The notes beneath the pieces are model-generated. The model was not told the origin of the DNA and searched no databases. It was given only the letters and a program-made list of their open reading frames with translations. The position numbers were made by a program, and so were the translations under genes. Shown here one piece after another: positions 56,301-64,000 of a DNA stretch of 64,000 bases. The first letter of the stretch is position 1; each line of letters opens with the position of its first letter. Source of the stretch: Haberlea rhodopensis (Eukaryota; Streptophyta; Magnoliopsida; Lamiales; Gesneriaceae); contig CAJQUN010000004.1 in NCBI GenBank assembly GCA_907163345.1, positions 16,025,235-16,089,234 on the forward strand, given 5' to 3'.

Positions 56301-57331
56301 TCTACAAAAAGGTCAGTGGGAGCATAATTATCTTTCTAGTGTTGTATGTAGATGGCATACTTCTCATTGGAAATGATATCCCTGCCTTGCAATTTGTAAA
56401 GATTTGGCTAGGGAATTTCTTTTCTATGAAAGACTTGGGTGAAGCCACCTACGTGTTAGGTATCAAGATCTATAGAGATAGATCAAGAAGATTACTTGGC
56501 CTAAGTCAAAGTACATAAATAGATAAAGTGCTAAAACGGTTTAGCATGCAAGAATCAAAGAAAGGATTCGTTCCTATGACACATGGAATATATCTCTCGA
56601 ATGATCAGTGTCCTTCAACACAAGATGAGAGACAACGCATGTGTAAGATTTCATATGCGTCAGCTATTGGATCTATCATGTATGCCGTGATATATACTCG
56701 TCCCGATGTCTCGTATGCTTTGAGCATGACGAGCAGATATCAAGTTGATCCAGGTGAATGTCACTGGATCGCCGTCAAGAATATCCTGAAGTACTTGAGA
56801 AAAACTAAGGATACATTCTTGATTTATGGAGGTGAGGAAGAGCTCAATGTAATTGGTTACACTGATGCAAGCTTCCAAACTGACAAGATGATTTCCGATC
56901 GCAATCAGGATATGTTTTTGCCTAAATGGAGGTGCTGTGAGCTGGAAGAGTTCAAAGCAAGAGACAGTAGCCGATTCTACAACTGAATCTGAGTATATTG
57001 TTGCCTCTGATGCAGCAAAGGAAGTCGTTTGGATCAAGAAGTTCATTTCTGAGCTTGGGGTTATGCCTAGCATACTAGATCCGATTGAACTCTAGTGTGA
57101 CAACAATGGAGCCATCACATTGGCTAAAGAACCCAGATCTCACCAGCGATCCAAACACATGCTTCGGCGCTTTCATTTCATTCGATAAATCGTTGAAAGA
57201 GGAGATGTGAAAATATGCAAAGTACCAACTGATGATAATGTATCTGACCCACTGACGAAACCTCTGTCACAACAGAAGCATGATCGTCATACTAGATCTT
57301 TAGGCATTAAGTACATGTTTGATTGGTCTTA
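53379..57331 (+). pseudogene. Cop-2 gag-pol polyprotein, broken
   Basis: The ATG at 53379 (MASNNVTSTLSLRSVLEK) matches Cop-1. Domains: Gag with CFHCGETGHWKRNC (about 54135), protease LDTGCGSH, integrase with IHSDVYGP, RSDREGEY (Gly to Glu next to the Asp) and NGVSERRNRT, reverse transcriptase, RNase H ending DPLTKPLSQQKHD. Breaks: about 8 bp lost near 53455, a small deletion near 54468, TGA at 54815, one base lost before 55547, an insertion near 55660, TAA at 56516, one base lost near 56885, TAG at 57093 and TAA at 57186. The reverse-transcriptase YVDD box reads YVDG (about 56345), removing a metal-binding Asp. It is more decayed than Cop-1 and does not share its stops. Confidence 0.93.
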
Positions 57332-57347
57332 GTGCAAGTGGGAGATT
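57331..57347 (+). other. Polypurine tract of Cop-2
   Basis: AGTGCAAGTGGGAGATT directly before the 3' LTR, identical to Cop-1. Confidence 0.8.
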
Positions 57348-57687
57348 TGTTGGGATACCTAAGACAACTCATTAGATGATTGATTTTGGCATACAATGTA
57401 ATATGATTTTAATAAAGGCAATTCATTATTATATATTATTCCAGTATCTGTGTAATATGAATATATATATGTTAATGTCCTTAGAATAATATTGTGTTAT
57501 TCTTAAAGATTGTCCCTAGTCAAGTATTATCATGAATAATGATAATGATAATGCATTGAGACTAGTATGTATTGATTGATGAATTATTCATGGATATAAA
57601 ATATCAAATCAACACATGGGTGCATGTTAGAGAACGATAGTTATATGAACGTCATAAGCAATTCTCATAGTGATAATAATGTATGTA
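57348..57687 (+). repeat. Cop-2 3' LTR, first segment
   Basis: Starts TGTTGGGATACCTAAGACA. About 35 bp (GTACTGGACAGACG...) present in the 5' LTR near 50627 are deleted after GAGAACGAT. The last five bases (ATGTA) are the target duplication of Solo-1. Confidence 0.9.
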
Positions 57688-60031
57688 TGTAAGGCCCTCG
57701 TACCGTATTATCGGAAATCATGTTTAGATTCTCAACAATTATGTAATTTATTTTATGTCAATCATATGGTTGAGAATAAACACGAGGAATATTATCTTTG
57801 ATAACAACTCGATATCATACTTAACATTTGGTAAATGTGATATCCCTATATTTGATAATAAGAATTAAGAGCAATTTGTGCATTATTTTGTTAATTAGTT
57901 AGAAATTAATTAATGAGAATATAATCTAATTAATGAGAGTGGAAATTGATCTTGTATATGTCAATTGACAGTCGGGTCAGAACATGGTGATGACAAATAT
58001 ATTTTTGGAATATTCGGATTAACATCGAATTTATTAAAATGATTTAATAAATATAAAATTTGCATTAATCGAAAGATTTAATTTTTGTGATTCAAATAAG
58101 GACACGAAGTCAGGTGTGGACTATATATGTAATACACATGCACCAGTACACCGGTGACACCCCGATGTTCATAATTGGTCGGGAATTAATATATATCGGT
58201 GTATGATGTAAAACACATAACAAAACGTGTAAAAACACACACTGAATCATGGACACCTACTAAAAGGTGCGAAAACAAACACTGCTCGCGCGATCACCGA
58301 CCACCGTGTACTTATCCGTTCCGTTCGCCGCCGTCCGACCACCTAACGACGATACCGACCTACCACCGTGTTCACAACTCAGAGACGCATCTTTCCATAC
58401 CAGATAATCGAAATATGGTGTTCTAAAAGTGGTTCGATTTGGTCTGAAACAAACGAAGTCACGACAGTTATGGTTTCTGCACTTTTGGTTCGATTTCTTC
58501 GAATCTACTACGAATTTGATGAAGCCAAGGCACCGAATCTCTTCCTTGCACTTGGACGAAACTTTCCACACCGGTCGCAGCCTCTATCGCCGCCGGAGTT
58601 TGCCGGAATCGGCTGACAAGCGTGCGTGATACTGTGCGCGAAGGGGTAAAATTTGATATCCGATTTTTCCGACTTTGCTTCGATAATTACCAGTTAATTT
58701 GGACTATAATTGTTGAATAATAATTTGAATTGGTGAAAAATAATTTAGCAAATTAAATTATGATGTAATCACATCAATTTAATTACCCTAAATTGGTTAA
58801 GCTGTGACTAAAATTGATAACCCATTTTGAATGATTGGTTTATTGAATTGTGAATTTATATTGATATACAGTGACTACTTCGACCACAAGCTCAAGTACC
58901 TTTGTAGATCGAGAAAGAAAGGTATGTTGCGATCGGGTAACATACGACAGGTATCTGTATCATTTGATATATGATTTGTTGACGTCTGTGAATTACGTGA
59001 GATTATGTGGCTACGTGATTTTATTTAAATTATGTGGCATTCATAGCATGCATGATTGGAACATCGGTGTATGAAAATAAATATTTTGTTAACACACATC
59101 ATTTTTATACATACATCGATGCATGACATACACGTTGAGCTATATCCTTGAATACCCTGATATTTCTTGGATTCTGATATCGAACATTGGGGATTGGTAC
59201 TGCGATACTATATTGGCATTACATGGCCCGATAGACATAGGGAATCGTGGTCCCCTTTGATTGATATGATTTGTTGAGACGGGGATTGGTGGCACCTTGC
59301 TGATGTCATCCGTCTGGATATCCCTATATGATTATGTGATGTCAGGACCTGGGGTTGGTGGCGCTTTGCCGACGTCCATCCGTCTAGATACCCTATAGGC
59401 TTGACAGGCTCGAGCTATTCTAATATGGTTGGACTTTCGTTTATTGATTCAGATATACCCAGTGGATGGGTGTACGATATGATACCGACATGACATAACA
59501 TGGCATGCATTGCATTACATTGCATTGCATCATATATCACATTTTATAGATACATGATGTATATTCCATGATAGTTCCATATTGGGCTTTTGCTCACCCC
59601 CAAGGGGGGCTGTTGTTGTCTTTGTGTGTGGACAATGACAGGTTATACAGGTGGCTAGTACCCAGAGAGGGCATGTCTGGTGGAAGTCACACTTGAGAGG
59701 TTTATTCTTTTGTTTATCCCAGTATTATATGTATATGTTTACCAGGGGTTTATCCCTGTGGTGTGTGAGGAGTTTATGTATTTTAGTTTATTTCACCCAG
59801 TGTGGATATCTGTTTAGCAATTTGATTGGTGTATGCTGGATATGAAACTGGTGGTATTTATATATTTTCAGTAGATGTTGATTTGGGTTGGTGGTATGTT
59901 CCTCGTGCGATGAGGTCATGCCGAAATTTTTAGGGCCACGTGTTAAGAAATATTAAACAAATCTTCCACTGTTTACGCTATAATTATCATTGTGTGATCA
60001 TCAATCACATGACTAGGATTGAGCCCTCACA
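57688..60031 (+). mobile_element. Solo-1: solo gypsy-type LTR (2344 bp) in Cop-2 3' LTR
   Basis: TGTAAGGCCC...GCCCTCACA flanked by perfect ATGTA duplications (57683-57687, 60032-60036). No internal region, primer site or second LTR is present, so it is the product of LTR-LTR recombination. Orientation is taken from parallels to the LARD-2 LTR: the GCGCGATCACCGACCACCG...CGCCGCCGTCCG stretch (58285-58340), the inverted repeat (58922-58945) and GCTCACCCCCAAGGGGGGCTGT (59590) come in the same order. The overlapping short ORFs around 58368-58629 have no known domain. Confidence 0.92.
58922..58945 (+). other. GTATGTT-AACATAC inverted repeat in Solo-1
   Basis: GGTATGTT, a 10-base loop, AACATACG: perfect 7-bp arms at the position where LARD-2 and Tek-1 have GTACGT/ACGTAC. 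Both arms carry matched changes (C-G pair to T-A). Confidence 0.75.
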
Positions 60032-61161
60032 ATGTAATCCTTACGACTTGAGATCACCAGAGATCCCAACATAAGCAGTTGTGTATCTTGATATTGTCAA
60101 ACGTTACCTGTAACAGGGTAAACTATAAAGACAATCATTGGATACACCACGAATTATGTAGAGGGATGTTGAGTGATCAAGATAGGATTTGTCCCTCCTA
60201 TATAACAGGGGAAGTGTTTGGGCCCTTGATCAAGTGAGACTAAAATGCATGGTCATGCTCGAATGAGTCGATATGTGATATCGAGCTTATTCGTTTATTC
60301 TAGTCAACTTGGGGATCAAGAAATAAAAGATTGAACTATACGAGTATGACTATTCCATGACTCGTGTTTAATCTAAACACATAAGACAAAGGGATTAAGT
60401 TACATGGTTAATATTATCACAGGCCATAGGTTATGTCGAATCAATGACATTCTTGTAACTTGGGTAGCCTTGATGTGTTGCTAGATACCACTCTTTGGTT
60501 GTGACATAAAATGAGATTTTATATCACTGCAACAGGTCGCACAAAAGATTAAATCAATAAAGGGTGATATAATTCATTGGATGAATTAAGTTGATTAGGA
60601 AGAGTCCAAATCATATAATAATAATATATGATATTATAGGAAGGGGCCGAATATATATATATATTGGATATATATATATATAAATTCGTATATATAGATA
60701 TATATACTGATATAGATTTGCATGGGCTTAGGGTTCTCAAAATCCTTAATTTTATTATTTAAGCCGCCTAAATCTTATCAGTATAAATAGATGTGTATTA
60801 GGTTAAAAGCTTCAAAAACGATTTTGGAGTTAATCAGATTAACTCAAAAGAAAAAGAAAAACCTAGCACAAGTGGCGGCCGCCTCTTGTTTCAGCGTCGC
60901 TCATCCCTTCTGGTAGAATAACAAGTATAGCAACTTGTTCTTCAACATCCTTTTTCGATTTGATCGTGGATACCGTAGAGGCGAAGTTGCATAGCTTTGT
61001 TCCTGACTCGATGACGTGTTGGACGTGCCACTTCGTGCAGATTTCTGCTTCAAACACGCTACAAGCTTTTCACCCCGATATGATTAACTCCGTATAGGTC
61101 GCTGGTTGGAATCCAAATTTTATTTTATTCCGCTACGTATTTGCATGTTGGATTCCTTACA
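60032..61161 (+). repeat. Cop-2 3' LTR, second segment
   Basis: Begins with the ATGTA duplication, continues ATCCTTACGACTTGAGATC as at 50714, and ends GGATTCCTTACA at 61161. Confidence 0.9.
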
Positions 61162-61166
61162 AGTTA

Positions 61167-61209
61167 CACTAAAAATAACTACTTGGTAGGTGAATGAATA
61201 GTTATTTTT
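61167..61209. other. Flank between Cop-2 and Cop-3
   Basis: 43 bp continuing the Cop-2 target site (CACTAAAAATAACTACTTGG). No feature seen. Confidence 0.5.
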
Positions 61210-62101
61210 TGTTGGAAAAATTTTATAGATGAAAACTATCATCTGAATCCAGGATCTCATGCTAAATCATTAAGAAATATAGATGAATACGCAACAGCGT
61301 ACCTGAATCCATAATAGTTGATATTCCTGCAGATCTGATTACTATGATCTTCCAAATCTGCAAGATTAACCTTGAGAGTCCTAATCTTCCTCACACTCTC
61401 TCTAACCATTGATGAGATATAGTTAGAATGACTTAATTGTGTGACCTATGGACCATGAACCCGTATTTATATATTAGGGTTTCTATTTAAGCCCATCAAT
61501 CAAATAGAAAAGCTCATTTGTCTCTACATTTTAAAGGTACATAGTATATTAGATGCTTGCAGCCCAACTTTATTAACTTGATTCTGATCACTATTTAGGC
61601 TAAATCTTTAGATAGCAACAATACACAATTATGTAGGCCCCAAAAGTATATTCCAACAATCTCTAACTTGGGCCACATATAATACCTTATAAAATTGTGT
61701 ACAACTTTATGAGCTCAAAATCTTTGCGATCATAATCAAAAGCATCCCCGAACAATCTCGTCCATCAGTTATACAAATATAGGATCAAAGCGACCTTTGT
61801 TACATATATCTTAACCAGCTCCATCAATGGTCACGTATATCCATTTAACCAAATGGCATAGATCAAGTATGGATAGCATGGAAATTTCATGTAATGTGAT
61901 CTTAACATGCATATTACCAATTGGTCATTCTAATGACTCAAAAGAGTCATTTAACAGACTTTCAACCAAATGCTAAACTACAAAATGAATCCTAAACCGC
62001 AATGAAAGTCATCACTTTATTTCAGAGTAATCGAACATTAGTCCTTAGTCTGTACAGAAACTTTAATCATGTCAAATGAGCAAATACTCAAATTGAATAC
62101 A
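61210..62101 (-). repeat. Cop-3 3' LTR (892 bp)
   Basis: Minus strand TGTATTCAATTTGAG...TTTTTCCAACA, directly after the tract TATAGTGGGAGTT. No second copy is in the window, so the left border is an estimate from the TG...CA ends. Confidence 0.65.
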
Positions 62102-62149
62102 AACTCCCACTATACAGGCATATTATCTATATGAACAACATTCGTGTGT

Positions 62150-64000
62150 GTCACATGCAAATAAAATACCTTGGGTGGCAAACCATTGGCAAACGGGTCG
62201 TATTTATGGAGTTTGTGTTAACATGCTCAAATAACACATGACTACTCTGACACCTTTCCTTCACAACCAGAAACTTCATGTCAAAATGGTTAGATTTCAA
62301 CAAGCTTTGGTTGTTATTTGAATATAACTCAGCGGATTATTATCACAATTGATTTTCAATGGTTTCTCAAACCAGCGATCATGCCCAGCGATAAAAATCG
62401 CAGCTTTATTCAGAGTCCGAATATCTGACGATCTCCAAATGTCAGATCTCCGATATGTCAGCATAAATCCTTAGTTCTTTTTAGATACTGCATAACCCCC
62501 TTAATATTCCAATATCGGCTTTCTTAAATATATATCCAACATTTCAACAATGTACACAATATCAAGAAGCGTACAACTGTGTGCATACATTAGAGCAAAC
62601 TGGATTTGTTACTCTTAGCAACAACCATATCTTCTAGTGCACATGTCATATCTACTTCGCACTTTATCGATACAGGCCTATATCATTGCTAGTAAAATGA
62701 CATTTACATAAAGCACCAGAATAAACAATTTGCTCCAACTGAACTTGATATATATGCACTGATCAACGGTGGTCTCCCTAGAGCGAAAGAGATTATGCCT
62801 TATCAAATTTATGATACCATTGAAGGGATACCAACATTAAACCATAAATGGACTTCTTTATATTTGTATACAAGGTGCTTTGAATATTTGGATTCAAGGT
62901 TCTCCGGTTGCACAATGTATATTGTTTCACTAGTGTCACTATTAAAAAAACATTGTAGTAACGTCCATTTGATGCAACTCCAAATCATAATGAGCTACAA
63001 GTGTCATATTGATTCTAAAAGAGTCATTCATCAAAACAAGCGAGAAGGTCTCTTTATAATCATTGCTAGGGGTGCTTAACGGGCCGGGTCAAGCCGGACC
63101 CGGCCCGAAATCGGACTGATTAGCCCGGTTCGGAACCGGAACCTGGCTACCGGTTCTGAACCGGTCCGAAACCTGTAAGATATCGGTCTGGATCGGTTCT
63201 ACCGTTCCGGAATCGGTATGTTACCGGTTCCGGACTAAACAGGTCCGGTTTCGGATTGAACCAGAATCCGATCCATTTTTTTTTATTTAAGGTAATATAA
63301 GTTAGATTTTAAAAAATAAAAAAATCAAACAAACCGGTTCCGGGTTGGAACCGTCCAACCCGGAATCGGTAGAACCGGAATCGGATCCTACCCGGTTCCT
63401 TACCGGATCGAACCGGTTCCAGACTTAGCGGATCGGAACCGGCCGGTTCCGCATTGGGTTGGACCGGATTTGGCCAATAAGCACTTCTAATCATTGCCAT
63501 CCTTTTGAATGAAATCTTTAGCGACTAGGCGTGCTTTATACCTTTTCAACATTGCCTTTTAAGCCCTTTTGGTCATAAACACATGTTTACAACTAATCGG
63601 TTTCATACTTTTAGGCAACATGACTAGGTCTCAAATGCCATTGTCCTTTATCGATTTCATCTTATTTATGACTTCAATCCACTTTTCTAACTTCAAACAT
63701 TATTTGACTTGACTAAATGATGTCGGATCGTCATTCAGACCCATGTCAAACTCATGTTCTTCGAGATACACAACATGATCATCCGAAATTGTGTTTCTAC
63801 TTTTTCCAGTGGACTTCTTAATGTCACTTCCACTCGAGGTTGTTGAGATCATTGCTCGTCATGAGCATGTGGAAAATTAGGTGTGTCAACAAGATGTTCT
63901 CTGGATTTGCATCTAAACAAAATCAGGAATGGATCGAACATGTTTAAATGCAACAACAGGAACATTAATATATCCCCCCTTAAAGTTGACTTCCCTATGT
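62150..64000 (-). pseudogene. Cop-3 pol: reverse transcriptase and RNase H, heavily broken
   Basis: Minus strand from 63830: SRNTISDDHVVYLEEHEFDM, KWIEVINKMKSIKD, then KRYKARLVAKDF (about 63510), the start of a copia reverse transcriptase. MITE-1 interrupts at 63497-63059. The frame resumes DYKETFSLV (about 63058), then VAHYDLELHQMDV (about 62975), LVLYVNVILLA (about 62700, in place of YVDD, so both catalytic Asp residues are changed) and KPLKINCDNN with FWL...KGVRVV of RNase H (about 62270-62370). Many stops and frameshifts interrupt it. It cannot make active enzyme. Confidence 0.85.
63067..63489. mobile_element. MITE-1: 423-bp hAT-type MITE in Cop-3
   Basis: Ends TAGGGGTGCTTAACGGGCC and GGCCAATAAGCACTTCTA, imperfect inverted repeats close to those of hAT-1. 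The 8-bp duplication ATCATTGC is perfect (63059-63066, 63490-63497). The interior is filled with GGTTCCGGAACCGG-type palindromic repeats and carries no transposase. Confidence 0.92.

Larger units (their letters stand above)
50334..61161 (+). mobile_element. Cop-2: full-length inactive copia, same family as Cop-1, with a nested solo LTR
   Basis: 5' LTR 50334-51867, primer-binding site, leader, gag-pol 53379-57331, polypurine tract and 3' LTR starting 57348, interrupted by Solo-1 and ending 61161. The target duplication AGTTA is perfect (50329-50333, 61162-61166). Without Solo-1 it is about 8.5 kb. LTR starts (TGTTGGGATATGCCCTAAGACA) and coding sequence match Cop-1 closely. Confidence 0.94.
61210..64000 (-). 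mobile_element. Cop-3: minus-strand copia, 3' part, runs out of window; hosts MITE-1
   Basis: Going down from 64000 on the minus strand: RT, RNase H, polypurine tract (62114-62102), 3' LTR (62101-61210). Upstream gag, protease and integrase lie beyond the window. It is a different copia family from Cop-1/2 and the SIRE elements, judging by its own LTR and motifs. Confidence 0.82.

Noticed and set aside
58368..58629. Overlapping ORFs in Solo-1
   Set aside because: They lie in the GC-rich leader part of an LTR; composition explains the open frames and no domain is present.
63309..63500. Minus-strand ORF with repeated Pro/Arg/Phe
   Set aside because: It reads the palindromic GGTTCCGG repeats of MITE-1 and crosses its TSD.

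Overview
This window is nuclear DNA of a flowering plant and is made almost entirely of nested transposable elements. The evidence is plant-type Ty1-copia and Ty3-gypsy polyproteins, primer-binding sites matching initiator tRNA-Met, 2-2.5 kb gypsy LTRs, hAT elements with 8-bp target duplications, and no bacterial-style gene packing. SIRE-type copia pieces with an extra ORF after pol resemble elements I associate with asterids, especially Lamiales; that placement is weak inference. I found no intact host gene. The only recognisable host-gene trace is a broken DnaJ-domain exon near 49.5 kb.

Layout. 1-5213: minus-strand non-coding LTR element (LARD-1), cut by the window edge, with a 56-bp tandem array; it abuts the 3' end of a SIRE copia (SIRE-A, 5214-6269). 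6270-18804: minus-strand gypsy-type element (Gyp-B) whose LTR carries about 43 copies of a 40-bp repeat. A complete but dead Angela/Tork-like copia (Cop-1, 9553-18173) sits inside that array. 19042-24006: remnant SIRE-B, interrupted by a minus-strand gypsy LTR fragment (20041-21331). 24341-29220: 5' half of SIRE-C, joined abruptly to the 3' end of a Tekay-like gypsy. 29681-48824: Tekay-like gypsy (Tek-1), broken by a deleted hAT element in pol (34937-36483) and by a complete, young, non-coding LTR element in its 3' LTR (LARD-2, 38389-47100, TSD TATAT). 48825-50333: low-copy-looking DNA with a small LTR and the DnaJ relic. 50334-61161: second Angela/Tork-like copia (Cop-2, TSD AGTTA), with a solo gypsy LTR (57688-60031, TSD ATGTA) in its 3' LTR. 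61210-64000: minus-strand copia (Cop-3) carrying a 423-bp hAT MITE (TSD ATCATTGC).

Relations between elements. Target duplications fix the insertion order in several places: LARD-2 after Tek-1, hAT-1 after Tek-1, Cop-1 after Gyp-B, the solo LTR after Cop-2, the MITE after Cop-3. The two LARD copies encode no protein. They share the primer-binding site and long internal stretches with the LTR of the Tek-1 family, so they may be mobilised by gypsy proteins supplied in trans (inference).

The most unusual signal is in the LTR leaders. Several LTR families carry clusters of GATCGATC-centred palindromes whose flanks change in matched pairs. Downstream of these, and also in families without them, there is a GTACGT...ACGTAC inverted repeat whose arms show a compensated change in one family. 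No complete, working protein-coding element was found. All coordinates and differences were read by eye.
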